NCBI GenBank assembly: GCA_037074705.1
Contig: CM073596.1
Location: forward strand, 59,447,619-59,511,618
Length of the DNA: 64,000 nt
Source: Zhengitettix transpicula
Taxonomy: Eukaryota; Arthropoda; Insecta; Orthoptera; Tetrigidae
Direction of reading: 5' to 3'
Shown here: positions 22,537 to 35,250 of the stretch, in pieces
Position numbering within the stretch: position 1 is the first letter of the stretch
Layout: every line of letters starts with the position of its first letter
Notes under the pieces: generated by a model
Seen by the model: only the letters and a program-made list of their open reading frames with translations
What the model was told of the DNA's origin: nothing
Database searches by the model: none
Translations under genes and position numbers: made by a program

Positions 22537-23090
22537 AATTCACGTTTCATTACCTGGAGAAAATATTTCTGAAGTTCATTTCACCTTATCAGCTCCGCTT
22601 GAGTGAGAATGCGTAATTTAAATGTCTAATACGGTCTGTCGACATTTAAGAGCTAAAAAAAACAAGTTCAGTAAATAATATTTCCATTAATTCTATATTC
22701 AGTAAAATAGATATTCAACGATTATTTTTCTTTTTTAAGTTTCATCAGGCAACGAAAGTAATTTTAAGTCTCACACTGGCCCCTTTTTCACTGGGAATTG
22801 TTTACGTAAAAAGTACGGGTAAAAATAAATTAGAATCTTATAGTCTTAATGAGATTCCTTCACTACAAATAGACATTGCTAATTTGTTTGTTAAAAGTCT
22901 GCATTGATTAGTCTAAAATTCGTTTCCTAGGGGCTAATGAAGTTTACTTAAGGATTTCTCCGTCGCTTTGTGGCAATTAACTCCTTTTTGGACTTTTTGT
23001 TTGCGAATCGTAATGGATTTTTACTTTGCAAATTAATCCTTCAAAGAGCAATTGTTAAAGCTACAAAAGTAGATTATGAATTTACTGGAT

Positions 23091-23154
<64 letters not shown>

Positions 23155-24336
23155 ACAACAACTCAATGTTCGTTAACTTTAACGTCGCTCGAAGGTCGGT
23201 CGATGCTTAAGAACTTGAGACCTTCATACCTGTATTTTTAACTTATCAATTATCGTAGTTAAAAATACAACAAGTAGTTAATTGTTTGATGCTCTTTGTA
23301 CGAAACATCGAACTGAAACTGTTAATGTGAGAAATATCTTTCGTTGTATTTTCTTTTACATTTTAGCTTAAATATATATATATATATATATTAATACCTG
23401 GTTCAGTGGAATCAAAGATATTAATATTTTAATGTAATCCTGTCCAGTTTTAATCCCTCCCACTGTAATTAACTATATTCGTGTAAAAAAAAAATTAAAT
23501 GTCTCCTTGTTTCATTTATACGCAGTTCCAGTTCTCAATTTAAACCTTTCTCTGTCTATATTTTGACATTCTGCTTAATTTAAAACCAAATTCCAAATGT
23601 CAAACAACTAAAATAATTTCGTTTTAAATGGACACTGGAAAATATTTTTTAATATTGTCAAAACTGTGTTGTTAATCACCTAAAAAGCCATGGGCAATTC
23701 CGTTTACAACAAACACTGTTGCTGACGTTTTTTGTCACCACACTCACTCCTCCAACCCCCTCCCCCCCCCCTTCACCGCGTCTGCTGGACCACCGCAGAC
23801 GCCAATAAATTTATTGCAGCAGCTCCGTTCTCCATTCAAACGACGTGCCGTTCTTTAATATTCAACGTGACATTTTATTCACTTTGACCGAATGTTTATT
23901 TGTTAGTTGCAAACAGGCTTTCTGACGCAACGGTAAGTTAATAAATTGAAACATAGTTGGCAGTAGGACGAGTATGATGTGTGTGTGTGTGTGTGTGTGT
24001 GCAAAACAGATATATTCCACTTCCCCCCCCCCTCCCTCCGTGCCTGTATGGAGTGAGTGAGTGAGCCAGAGAGCGGCTGAAAAGTGTATATGAATGTTGT
24101 TGGACTACGTGCATTGGTGTTTGGACTGAGAGAGGCGCAAATTTATAAACCCTGCCCTACACTGCTGTTTAATATCGGCCGATCCCGCCGATAATCAACG
24201 AAATTTTTACGCAACAGCCACGACACCGGAAAACCGGAGAGAAGGGGCAAAATGGCATTATTTCAGGTTGAAGGAATTAACCTGTTACTTCTTGTAGGCG
24301 GGTGATGAGTATCCATTAATAAATCATTTCATAAAT
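22537..24336. other. Non-coding stretch with microsatellites
   Basis: No gene recognised. It contains the GA run (23094-23150), a TA run (about 23371-23391), C-rich tracts (23757-23772, 24024-24036) and a GT run (about 23977-24001). Confidence 0.45.
23094..23150. repeat. (GA)n microsatellite
   Basis: About 57 bp of uninterrupted GA. Confidence 0.95.
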
Positions 24337-24690
24337 CTTGTCCGCTATTCCTATCGGAATAGTCGGCCATCTGCCACCTAAACCGGTCGAGGCACGGCGA
24401 GGGGAAAGCTGCGACCCCACAGCAAACCCCTCTCTCGACATGGAAAGGGCGTGGGACAAGTACCCAATTCCCGACCTACCTGATGCAGGTTTTTCTAGGG
24501 TTTTTCCTGCATCACTTTTAGGCAAATTGCCGGGTAGGATCCTTAAACCATAGTACGGGGGCCCTAGTTAACTCCTTGACTACCTTCCTCTACCCTTCCG
24601 CATCCCCCCTTTCAAATCCCTTCCTATGCTATTAAAGGGGAGTTGCCACTATGTGGATTACCCTCATGTAGCCTCTCACCCTAAATCTTA
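24337..24690 (+). mobile_element. Family A retroposon, 5'-truncated
   Basis: Starts mid-element at CTTGTCCGCTATTCC and runs to the tail (CTCACCCTAAA). Another, longer copy follows immediately. Confidence 0.88.
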
Positions 24691-24701
24691 TAGCTACAAA
24701 C

Positions 24702-25209
24702 TGTCTGCGAGGCCTATTCTCTCGCAGGCAGAACCTTGTAGGAGAGACGGAAGAGGCTAACTTTGGGGATGCCTTTTCCTCTCTCCGATTTTGAACTAAG
24801 GTTCCCACAAACCGAGGCACCTCGACCCTGTTCTGAGAGGTGTATGATCCGGAGTCACAGAACTTGAGCATACGGTAAGAATTGTTCTCTGTTCCCATTG
24901 GAACGGTCGGCCAGCTGCCTCCTATACTGGTCGAGACTCTGAGAACGGAATGCTGCGTCCCCAAAGCAAACTCCTCTCCCGCTATCGGAAGGGACCTACC
25001 TGATGCAGGTTTTCTAGGGTTTTCCCTGCATTTCTTTAGGCGAATGCCGGGTAGGATCCTTAAAATATACCCCGGGGGGCCATAGTTAACCCTTGGCTAC
25101 CTTCCTCTACCCTTTCGCAGCCCCCGTTTCAAATCCCATCCTATGCTATTAAAGGGGAGTTGCTACCATGTGGATTACCCTCATGTAGCCTGTTGCTCTA
25201 AAAAAAATC
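24702..25209 (+). mobile_element. Family A retroposon, near full length
   Basis: Head CTGTCTGCGAGGCCTATTCT to an A-tail after TGTTGCTCT. It lacks the family's GCGTGGGACAAGTACCCAAT segment: at about 24990 GGAAGGG joins directly to ACCTACCTGATG. Tandem with the preceding truncated copy, in the same orientation. Confidence 0.88.
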
Positions 25210-26141
25210 ATTATAGATATTTTATGAAACTATTAAAAGAAAAAGGGCAGTCTCTTGATAATTAAAAAAGCTGTTCTTCTCGGAAAATAATTATTGAAAA
25301 TATTTAAGACAAGTAGACCAAAGATGAGGTCGGAAATTTTCAGGATCATGATAAAATTGCCACATTTAATCAAACAGATCGTAATTATTCAGTAATGTTA
25401 GTCACAGGTTAATATGGATTAAAACAAAACTAAAGTAACGATAAAGAGTGAAGAATAGCAAAATTTGATGGTATAAATGTTATTTGAAACTTTGTGTATC
25501 AATATTATATTTATTGACAACTACGCACGTGATTTAAGACTCCACTTGGATTAATTTAAAAGTCTGTTTTCCTTTGGCCAGAATTTTATTTTGCAGTGTT
25601 TGTGAATGTTCAACCCTCCCCTAATTCTAGATTTAACAGTGTAATTAGCTTTGTTACTATTCGGGTTTTCCTGTTTTACTGGTCCAGCCAGCCCAGCTAG
25701 TGGGGAAACAAGAGTTGATTAATTCTCGTGTACCGTACGAACAACATTAACAACTAGTGTTTGGTCACGTCTCACTCCAAAGCACTCTTGGCCGAGTAAT
25801 AATTAAATATAAACAAAGATTACTGCATTAAGCAGAGCATACTGATTTTTGAAACCAACTTCTATATTTTAAATAGGTTTATGTGGTGAGTAAATTGCAT
25901 TTTAATGTCTGCAATACGCCTAGTACCATTTAAACATGAGGTTATATTCAAAGAATTGCTGAAAAAAAATAAAAACATGACTTTTATAAGTTTACTTCCT
26001 GTAGATTCAACACACGCTACATACTTTGCTGAATATCAATTGGTTTTTTAATTGTCTGGGTATTAGTAACATTGGAACTTTTTCTTACAGTTTATTTTAG
26101 TTAATAACAGCCCGTAAACACTGCGATAGATAAATAAATGT
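25210..26141. other. AT-rich non-coding stretch
   Basis: Nothing recognised. A good pyrimidine-rich acceptor-like site (TTTTTCTTACAG near 26080-26091) has no matching donor nearby. Confidence 0.4.
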
Positions 26142-26667
26142 TGGCTGCGAGGGCTATTCTCTCGCAGGCAGAACCTTTTAGGAGAGAGAGGAAGGGGCTA
26201 TCTTTGGGGATGCCTTTCCTCTTTCCGTTTTTGAACTAAGGTTCCCACAAGCCGAGGCACCTCGGCCCTGTTCTGAGAGGTGTATGTTCCGGGGTCGCAG
26301 ACCTTGGGCATACGGTAAGAGATGTCCACTGTTCCCATTGGAACGGTCGGCCAGCTGCCTTCTAAACTGGTCGAGGCACGGAGAAAGTAATGCTGCGTCC
26401 CCACAGCAAACTCCTCTCCTGCTATCGGAAGGGCGTAGGACAAGTACCCAATGCCCGACCTACCTGGTGCAGGTTTTTCTAGGGGTTTCCCTGCATTTCT
26501 TTAGGTGAATTGCCGGGTAGGATCCTTAAAATATAGCCCGGGGGCCCTGGTTTACCTCTTCGCTACCTTCCTCTACCCTTCTACACCCCCCTTTCAAATC
26601 CCTTCTTATGCTATTAAAGGGGACTTGCCACTATGTGGATTACCCTCATGTAGCCTGTTACCCTTAA
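26142..26667 (+). mobile_element. Family A retroposon, full length
   Basis: Runs from GGCTGCGAGGGCTATTC to TGTTACCCTTAAATAA. AATAAATGT occurs on both sides (just before the head and just after the tail), so a 9-10 bp target duplication is likely. Confidence 0.9.
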
Positions 26668-27008
26668 ATAATAAATGTCAATTAAATAATTTTAAAATTT
26701 ATTCTAAAAAATACATTCAATTAAATAGATTAAATCTTTCTAATGTTCCAAATAAATAAAAATTTTGCACTCAAAGTAAATTAAAACAGAGAAAAACAAA
26801 TTTTGTATATGTGAAATATTGCCTATAAATTTATATTGTTAAACTTATTTTACATTCAATCTCCTTCAGAGTGAGACTTCGTCATTTTTTAAGCCTTGTC
26901 CGATTTTCTTGGGACATTTAAATTCATTAAGCACTTTTAAACTGTGGATCCTTACGTAAAATATACATTTCTGTAGAGTCATATCAGTGGAAGACAAAGG
27001 AGAAGACA
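26668..27008. other. AT-rich non-coding stretch
   Basis: Nothing recognised. Confidence 0.4.
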
Positions 27009-27318
27009 GGCTATGTATAGGGTAATCCACATAGAGGCCACTCCCCTGTTATAGCATAGGAAAAGGAGTGAAAGGGGGGGATGCGGAACGGTAGAGGAAG
27101 GTAGCCAGGGGTAAACTAGGGCGCCCCGGGGCTACAGTTTAAGGATCCTACCCGGCAATTCGCCTGTATGTGATGCAGGGGGGGGGGAAACCCTAGAAAA
27201 AACCTGCATCAGGTTGGTCGGGCATTTCGTACTTGTCCCACGCCGTTCCCTGGATGGCGAGAGAGAGAGGTTTGCTATGGGGTCGCAGCATTTTCCCGGA
27301 TCTGTGCCTTGATCGACT
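27009..27318 (-). mobile_element. Family A retroposon, 5'-truncated and diverged
   Basis: Reverse orientation, from GGCTATGTATAGGGTAATCC to CTTGATCGACTTAA. Its terminal sequence (TATGTATAGGG in place of CATGAGGG) is shared with the copy at 30301-30765, which suggests a subfamily. Confidence 0.82.
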
Positions 27319-28286
27319 TAATCTTTAAGAAGTGACGCGTAATACAGATTTTTTTATTATTTAAATAGAATATTAATTATTTTCCCCGTCTCTTTTATTT
27401 TTCTACTCCATGCTCTAAATTAGAGAAACGGCAATAGACGTTTCAAGTATTTTAAATCTTCAAAGAATGGTTTTATACAAAACCACGTATCAGTATCACT
27501 TCTTTTCTAAGTTTTTTTGTTGAGTAGGTAGTACAAAAATATAGGAATCAGACAAAAACCGTCAATAATAATCTATCAAAATTTTTTTAAAAAAATTATG
27601 GGCTCATTTCTGAAGTCAAACATACAGTTTTTCCGTAGACCATGATGATACAAAAAGAGAAAAGTCTCCTTCGGTTACGATGCGATTGCATGTAGAGAAC
27701 ATCTTTCCGGATTCCAACCACTGTGTAATAATTTATGAGCCGTGTAACGCAGTAAAACAACTGCCATACGTACGGACGCTCCTCACACACAGCCTCGGAA
27801 TAATAATGTCGCCAGCAGCATGTCCCTCCCGTGTATCCCAAAAGGAGCATTATAAAGCTCGACGATAAATTAGACAAGTTTAACAACGAGAGTGGGAGAC
27901 GACGACGACGACGCCGCCGCTGCTGCTGCCTGCATCTGGTCCGGCCAGGCGGAGGCACGATCTTCACCCCTGAGGGACCCGCAGCTATTCATTATGCCAA
28001 GTTCTGTCTCGGCACAGCAAGGCACGTAAGGAGCTCACGTCGTCGACACCTGCTCATTAAAGCAACAGCTAACGCCATGATAAATCATTAAGCACGCTAC
28101 GCCGTACACCTCCTCGGCTTCATCTCTTTCTCGCTTTTCCTCGCCATGCACAAAACCAGTTAGTTAAAATTGCAGATTTAAATATCAACAGATATGACAA
28201 TGGCGTGGCCAATTTAATTCTGGAAGAAGGAAAACCAACAGAATTATCTCATAATTAAAATGAAAAAAACTTACGTCTCATTGAAA
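27319..28286. other. Non-coding stretch with a GC-rich island
   Basis: 27890-28130 is GC-rich and starts with a (GAC)n/(GCC)n tract. Inside it, 27949-28025 lies between GGTCCGGCCAG and GGCAC/GTAAGG and is open in one frame (containing FTPEGPAAIHYAKFC). It might be an exon or simply unique GC-rich DNA; no family is recognised. Confidence 0.3.
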
Positions 28287-28440
28287 TAATGAATAAGAAA
28301 GGTAGCCATTACAGGTAAAAGGGGGTAATATAAATACCACACAACGTTTCTGGGATCCTTGTCCCTTTCGTCAGGTGCTAAGAAGAGCCAAAAGAATAAC
28401 AACTGTATCTATTACCCTTTTTTGTCTGTATTGGCTAATT
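28287..28440. mobile_element. Family F foldback, internally deleted
   Basis: The left arm is intact (GAATAAGAAAGGTAGCCATT, CACAACGTTTCTGGGATCC, CCCTTTCGTCAGGTGCTAAG). Only the outer end of the right arm remains (ATTACCCTTTTTTGTCTGTA). Confidence 0.82.
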
Positions 28441-28498
28441 AAAAGTAAACTAACTTAAAAATAATACTTTTATGGATGTATAACAAAGATGGATTTTT

Positions 28499-29022
28499 AA
28501 GGGCAACAGGCTACATGAGGGTAATTGACATGGTGGCAACTCCCCTTTAATAGCATAGGAAGGGATTTGAAAGGGGGGATGCGGAAGGGTAGAGGAAGGT
28601 AGCCAAGGGTTAACTAGGGGCCTCCGGGACTGTAGTTTTAAGGATCGGACCGGGGCATTCGCCTAAAGGGAATTTAGGACAAACCCTAGAAAACCTGCAT
28701 CAGGTAGGTCGGGCATTTGGGTACTTGTCCCACGCCCCTTCCCTGGATAGCGGGAGAGAGATATTTGCTGTGGGGACGCAGCATTTTTCCCTCACCCTGT
28801 ACCTCAACCAGTTCAGGAGGCAGCTGACCGAACAACTCTTACCGTATGTCCAGGCTCTACGACCCCCCGGAACATACCCCTCTAAAAAAAACAGGTCGTG
28901 GTGTCTCGGCTTGTGGTTGCGTTAGTTCAACTACGGAGGGAGGAGAAGGCATCCCCTAAAGGTAGCCCCCATCCGTCTCTCGTAAAAGGTTCTGCCTGTG
29001 ATAAAATAGCCCTCGCAGACAT
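28499..29022 (-). mobile_element. Family A retroposon, full length
   Basis: Reverse orientation, from GGGCAACAGGCTACATGAGG to AGCCCTCGCAGAC. Several indels relative to the 16.5-kb copy, including CCCCCCGGAACATACCCC. Confidence 0.9.
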
Positions 29023-29144
29023 TTATCCACCCCCCCTCCAAAAAAAAGCTATTATATTCCATTTGTTTGACATATACCTTCAAGTATGAATTAAATGCGT
29101 GATGCATACATTTATAATTAATCAACACGTAATATTCCAGCACG

Positions 29145-29180
<36 letters not shown>

Positions 29181-30300
29181 TTTATTTAGTGTTTAAATTG
29201 TCTAACATCTCTTTTGGTCTGTCTTGGGGCTCCGAGTGCTTCTTCGTCCTTCTCTAATCCTATCGTCTCGCGTATGATTGAAGTTCCCCTTTGTCTTCAC
29301 ATCTGCGTACCATCTCGACACTGTCTATTCACGTCATTGATAACACAGAGTCCTCACCTCCTCCTCCTCTCCTCTCCTCTCCTCTCCGCTTCCTTTTGTG
29401 CCCAGGCTCCCCTTTTGAATTGCCGTGCCTCTGTCTGTATTTTAGAATTCAAGTTTCAACGTACTATTAAACAGCGGCAAAGTGCGTTTCTGTTCAATCT
29501 TACGGTTTGTTACTCCTTCATTCCTTCCACCAATTGAACTTATTTTTATAATCCACTGTAACGTGCCACGTCTGCAGATGCATTGAAAAAAGGTTAAGTT
29601 TCTCTTGTATTCTAAATTTCCCTCTATTTTTACATCGCAGGTAAATGAAAATTGCACAGCTTCAATTTGATATGACACTTGACTGGAAAGTTATTTGTAC
29701 CGTGAAGAACTTTGCGTAGTGTTTGGTCCCTGGATCTACTTTCCCCAACCTAAATGTATTCAGAATCTAGCTAGTTCGATACATACATACATACATACAT
29801 ACGTGGGAGGACGACGGCGTCGCATTCTGCACGACTTGGAGCTTTGCCAACCTAAAGGCGATGTCTCACGTCCAGCCAAACCTTTGGCTTCCAAAACACT
29901 TACCCGTAATTGCTTTAACGTAGGTCACGGATTTTTCCGAGGGGCGAAGAAGAAGAAGCGAATGCGATTAAATAAAATAAAAAAAACAGCACTGTTTACG
30001 TACAGACTGTCACGGGTAGACGCGATTTTCGGCACACAAAAAAGGAAAAGCATGAATTCTTTAAATGGGACCGTTTTTACCCCAAAATTTCAAACAGATT
30101 TGGCTTTTTACGCACAAAACCTTTTTCTCGTTACCACTGAGTGAACGAACCACTCTTGTTATATCTAATTATAATTTTTATGTACTTCATTTCTCATTAA
30201 ACGGAAAAATATTTATCATAAAGCAGACTTTATTTGCTAATATTCTCATTTTCTTTTAAAAATACTCACCATTCGCTATTCTTTAATTTTTTTATTTGTA
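29023..30300. other. Non-coding stretch
   Basis: Contains (TA)n at about 29147-29178 and an (ATAC)n run near 29781-29802. The plus frame at 29695-30144 (149 codons, the longest in the window) spans the (ATAC)n run, matches no family I know and has no splice or composition support. Confidence 0.4.
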
Positions 30301-30765
30301 CACAGGCTATGTATCGGGTAATTCACATGGTGGCAACTCCCCTCTTATAGCATAGGAAAAGGAGTGAAAGGGGAGATGCGGAAAGGTAGAGCAAGGCAGC
30401 CAAGGGTTAACTAGGGCCCCCGGGCTATGGTTTTAAGGATCCTACCCGGCAATTCGCCTAAAATTGTTGCAAGGGAAACCCTAGAAAAGCCGTTCCCTGG
30501 ATAGCGGGGGAGGGGGTTTTTCTGTGAGGTCGCAGCTTTCCCCTCGCAGTGCCTTGAACAGTTTAGGAGGCAGCTTGCCGACTATTCCAATAGGAATAGC
30601 GGACAACTCTTACCATGTGCCCAAGGTCTTCGACCCCGGAACATACACCTCTCAAAACAGGCCGAGGTGCCTCGGCTTGTGGGAACCTTAGTTCACATAA
30701 ATCAGGGAGAGGAGAAGGCATCCCCAAAGGTGGCCTCATCCAGATCTCTCTGGGGAGGTTCACCT
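30301..30765 (-). mobile_element. Family A retroposon, diverged
   Basis: Reverse orientation, from GGCTATGTATCGGGTAATTC to GGTTCACCTCTTC. It lacks the GGGACAAGTACCCAATGCC segment. The 5' end differs (CAGATCTCTCTGGGGAGG) and resembles the head side of the 52.4-kb copy (CAGAGCTCTCTGGGAAGG). Confidence 0.85.
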
Positions 30766-31223
30766 CTTCTTTAATACAATAATCATCATTAAAACAAAAA
30801 TTAAACATTTTTCACTAAAAGCGATTAAAAAATACGACAACAGTTTTTCTGTTGCTAGCTTTTTTTTTTTAAAAAAAAAAGAAAATTTGACAGTAATAAA
30901 AATGCTGTTAGTTGGTTTATTATTTTTGGAAAAAATCGGTTTATAGACTGCGGCCATATTTAATCACACACAGTAGATTTCTCTATGGATTAAGCTTAAT
31001 TCATCAACACAGGAAAAATATGATGATAATAATAATAATAATAATATTAACTGACTAACGTAAAGACCATTTTAATCCTAAATGGGGTCAGGATATCCTT
31101 TATGCTGCTTCCTTTGTTATTAGTGGGATAAGACATAAAATTTAAATTACCCTAAAATGTCATATGAAAATAAATATATTGCACTAGTTAGTTGTGACTA
31201 AATTACATCCGCTGCTACAGCAC

Positions 31224-31267
<44 letters not shown>

Positions 31268-31381
31268 TAAATTTGTATTATTCATATGTGATTATTGTGA
31301 GACAAATTCAAAAGTACAAAACGGGTTAAAATTTTCTTTTTTTACATCTCACCATATTTTTACCAACACAGTGATAAAATT

Positions 31382-31425
<44 letters not shown>

Positions 31426-31557
31426 TTATCACTGAAATTTTATGAGTTTTTGTTACTTTCTCTATATTGAACTGTTCCATCCCCCCCAGTATTTTCTCGG
31501 TTCCTCTCATGTGAATATTGAAATGTAAATATAAAGACTATTCAGTGTGATCGTTAA

Positions 31558-31614
<57 letters not shown>

Positions 31615-31635
31615 ATAAAATAAAAAAAAACTATA
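30766..31635. other. AT-rich stretch with three TA runs
   Basis: TA microsatellites lie at about 31229-31264, 31388-31422 and 31561-31612. The bases between the second and third are unrelated. No gene. Confidence 0.6.
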
Positions 31636-31790
31636 AATGCCGGGTAGGATCCTTAAAATATAGCCCTAGTTAACCCTTGGCTACCTTCCTCTACCCTTCC
31701 GCATCCCCCCCCCATTCGGATCCCTTCCTGTGCTATTAAAGAGGAGTTGCCACCATGTGGATTACCCTCATGTAGCCTGTTGCCCTAAAA
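31636..31790 (+). mobile_element. Family A retroposon, 3' fragment
   Basis: GCCGGGTAGGATCCTTAAAA through CTCATGTAGCCTGTTGCCCT and an A-tail. Only the last ~155 bp remain. Confidence 0.85.
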
Positions 31791-32427
31791 AATTACGTTA
31801 AAATTATATATATATATATTTTATAAAATAATAAAAAAATATATACTATACACAAGGTTATTATTCTACCACTGTATACTTATAACCTCTTGTTATTTCG
31901 ATATGTTTTGAGGTTATGCTTTAATATCCTAAGAAAACTAAAACAATTTTTTTTTAAAATGCTAAGTAAACGTTTTAAACTAAAAGCTTCCCAGAAGAAT
32001 TTTTTTTGAATATTATTTCTGCCTACTTTACTACAGTTTATACTAAAGTTATATATCTTCTTTTAAAAAAATAGCTAAACGTATTATAATGGAACTTTAT
32101 GAGGAAGGCGCTTCATCTTACTAGATCTAAATTAAATATTAAATTATATGTGACGTAGTTGCAAGGGTTTGGTAACCCTCGAGCTTCTGCCGGTCATCTC
32201 AAGAAAGGCGTGTGTGTCCTTGTGTGCGTGTGTGTGCGCGTGCGTGTGTGTTCCTTGGTAACGAGAATCAGCTGCTGCAGCAGTATCCTTCTTTGCATTC
32301 CAGACGATCGGGAAGGAACCATTGTTTATCTCGGTAGGGGTGGGGGGGGGTGAGAGTGGGCACGAGAAATTTCACTCGGACAACTTTAATGAGGAAATTT
32401 CTGAATAACAACTGCTCCTCTTCCTTC

Positions 32428-32464
<37 letters not shown>

Positions 32465-33279
32465 AAGTTTTATTTACTTGTGCAACTGCTATCTCTTAGA
32501 GTCAGCCCTCCGGGGGGATGGGGGCAATAAATCTCGCGCGGGGTGCTTCTCTCCCGATGTGGTTATTAAATAGTGAATTATAGACATTTCAAGATTAAAT
32601 TTTATAATGCGTCTACAAATGAAGACGAAGAAAAAAAATAAAGTTTTTAAAAAAACTCGCCGTCCTTCAACTAATCTCCCCCCCCCGACCCACCCCCCCT
32701 TACAAGTTTACTAACTCTGAAAATTATTATATAATTATTATTTATGTTTTAATTACGCTTTTTCATATTACGTGATTTATCACCGCGCCAAAATGTGACG
32801 TAGTTATTCACGCAGGAAAAAGGAAAAGTGAATGATAAATATTCATATAATTTTAAAATATGTTTATACAGAACAATCTTTTTAGAATATGTAATCGAAT
32901 TCACCGTTTTGAAATTGTGCTGTTTATTAACACAGTTGATCGGATTGCCTATTATTATTTTTTTGGGGGAGGGGGGGATGGGGCGACGATTAATTATTAA
33001 CACAGTTACGAAGAATGTTTTAAAATAATAATAATAATAATTGTATTTCCGTTAAACATCGCTTGGTCAATTAAATGTAACGCAACGACGGACAGTGCAA
33101 TGAGTTTTTTTAGCTGTATTTTTCAGTTCTATGGGAACAAAATAAAGAGCTGTTAATTTTTATTAATTGTGATTTTGGAAACACAAAATGTGTTGCTACT
33201 ATAATAATTTTTTTTTGCTCATCAAATGAATGTTTTAAATTCCTAAAAGTAAAAAAAAAAATTACGTCTCATTCAAAAT
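31791..33279. other. Non-coding stretch
   Basis: (GT/GC) run about 32207-32250, (GA)n at 32432-32461, C-rich tract 32682-32699. A strong acceptor-like CTCTTCCTTCTGCAG immediately precedes the GA run, without a donor. No gene recognised. Confidence 0.4.
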
Positions 33280-33515
33280 ATCTGAATAAGAATTCAGACA
33301 GAAAAGAAAAAGGTGATAATATAAATAACCACGACACAACGTTTCTGGGATCCTTTTTGAGATTTTTTTTCAACCGACGAGTGCAGTTGTGTCGCTCTAG
33401 GCCCTTCTTCTTTGGCAACCTGACGAAACCTGAACCAAGGATTCCCAGAGACGTTGTTGTGTGGTATTTTATATTATCACTTTTTTTTGTGGCTGTATTT
33501 CTTATTCATCGTTTT
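33280..33515. mobile_element. Family F foldback element
   Basis: Left arm with ACACAACGTTTCTGGGATCC; right arm with GAGTGCAGTTGTGTCGCTCT, CCTGACGAAACC and GACGTTGTTGTGTGGTATT. The left arm is shortened after GGATCC. Confidence 0.82.
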
Positions 33516-33732
33516 AAATTTAAATTTAAAGCCTAATTAATTTTTTAAAAATCTTCCAGTAAAAATATTCATTTGTTGAGTGCCTTGGAAGTGTACAAAG
33601 GTTAAATAATACTCTAAATGCTGCATAATTGTGTTGTATATCAGAGAGAAAAAGAAATTATTATAAATTAATGTTAAACTTTGGTCTCTACAAGCTGTTG
33701 TAATGTTATAAAATTTATCGTTTTTTAATCTC

Positions 33733-33790
33733 TCTCTCTTTCTCTCTCTCTATCTCTCTCTATCTCTGTCTATCTATCTATCTATCTATC
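33733..33790. repeat. (TC)n / (TATC)n microsatellite
   Basis: Compound run of CT dinucleotides changing into CTAT tetranucleotides. Confidence 0.9.
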
Positions 33791-33975
33791 TTAGATAATT
33801 CCATTGAATTTCACGATAAATGTAAGTTTGGGTCCTCTGATGCAAAATTATATATTTCTTAAAAATCAAAATTATATTTACTGTACAACTCTATTAAACG
33901 CATCTTTAAAACTGAAGAATGTGATGTAACTACGGAGGTTTGTTTTCACTTCAGTGTTGACGAGAGCAACAATAG

Positions 33976-34277
33976 GATAAAAAGTTCTCGGTTTTCACAA
34001 GGGTATAACATATTAAATATATAATTAAATAATTAAATAATAGATAAATCATTACTATATTAAAAATAGCCTAGGAGATGACGCCAGAGCTTTTAGTCGT
34101 CGAAATATATTATTATACATATATATATATATAGTTAAAAATATATTTAAATAATAAATAAATAATTCATATATTAAAACTTCACCTAGGCGATGACGAC
34201 AGAGCTTTCAGTCGTCGAAACGTTGAGTTTTAATATATTATACCCGTGTGAAAAAAAAACGAGAACGTTTTATCCAA
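33976..34277. mobile_element. Second foldback type with internal direct units
   Basis: The ends are inverted: GGATAAAAAGTTCTCGGTTT at 33976 and GAGAACGTTTTATCC ending at 34277, continuing through ACAAGGGTATAACATATTAA and its complement TTAATATATTATACCCGTGT. Inside lie two direct units: CCTAGGAGATGACGCCAGAG ending in TCGTCGAAATAT, and CCTAGGCGATGACGACAGAG ending in TCGTCGAAACGTT. Each has a GACGAC/GTCGTC stem before CGAAA. This is the layout of Penelope-like terminal repeats carrying hammerhead-like motifs, but the expected CTGATGA box reads GGCGATGA. No coding content. Confidence 0.6.
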
Positions 34278-35063
34278 CAATTAATTACAACGGGAAAGTC
34301 TTTAATCTTTGATCAACAGGAAACATTTTTTTTTTTTACGAATCGTGAGTATCGTTCATCCCGTGATACTTTTGTCACTTGTAAGCGTATACATAAATGA
34401 GGTGCGGCGGGTGGGCAGGGAGGAGAAAGGGGGGGGGGGAGACAAGCAGGAATAGACCTCATTCGTCCTGAGACAAGTGCAGCGTGGTGTGTGTGTGTGT
34501 GTGTGTGCACTACAATTTCCCAGGACGGCATCCACCAGGAGGAGGGTGTCTTTAATAATTCCAAACACGCGACGAGGTGCCTCAGTGTAGTAGGGTCGAA
34601 AAACTCTCCCCCGTCACCCCCCCCCCACCCCCTTTCCAGCGCCCTCAGACCTCTTACTATTCATTACTTGCGGCTCCCGACACTTGATACAGCCCGATAA
34701 ATAATAAAAAGGCGCCAAGATTGCTACTCAAGTGAAGTGCATAAAAAAAGGGTTACACACCCAACCACAACACACAACCCCCACACCCAAACCCCCACCC
34801 CAAATACAAAGAAAGGAACTATGCAGCCTGTGGGGGTAAGAACCAAGGAAACGTGCTCAAGTGTGAGGAGGACATGAGGACAAAAGATCTGTGGACCACA
34901 ATTAGTATATCTGAGAAACCTTCAAAGTGGTCAATCAGTTCCATTCGTCCACAAATAAGGAGTTGAAATATAATTATACTTTAGGGGTTGACAGGGACAT
35001 CGAAAGAACTTCTAAATAAAAGAGAATATTAATTAACTGGAAAATAAATTACGTCTGATTTAA
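34278..35063. other. Non-coding stretch, C-rich tract
   Basis: (GT)n at about 34489-34507. 34756-34803 is strongly asymmetric C/A-rich with many CCC groups (quadruplex potential on the minus strand). No gene recognised. Confidence 0.4.
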
Positions 35064-35250
35064 AATAATGAATGAAAAAGGTTTCTGGGATACTTGACCC
35101 GTTTCGCCAGGTTGCGAAGAAGAGTCCCTAGAGTGACACAACTGCACTTGTCAGTTGACAAAACTCAAAAAGGTTCCCAGAAACGTTGAGTGGTTATTTA
35201 TATTATCCCTTTTTTTTGGTCTGAATTGGCTACCTTTCTTATTCATTAAT
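35064..35250. mobile_element. Family F foldback, reduced
   Basis: Left arm GTTTCTGGGATACTTGACCC and CACAACTGCACTTGTCAGTTG; right arm CCCAGAAACGTTGAGTGG, ATTGGCTACCTTTCTTATTC. The inner part of the right arm is missing. Confidence 0.8.

Noticed and set aside
29695..30144. Longest ORF of the window (149 codons, plus)
   Set aside because: It spans an (ATAC)n run, has mixed composition and resembles no family known to me. Length alone is not persuasive in this much sequence.
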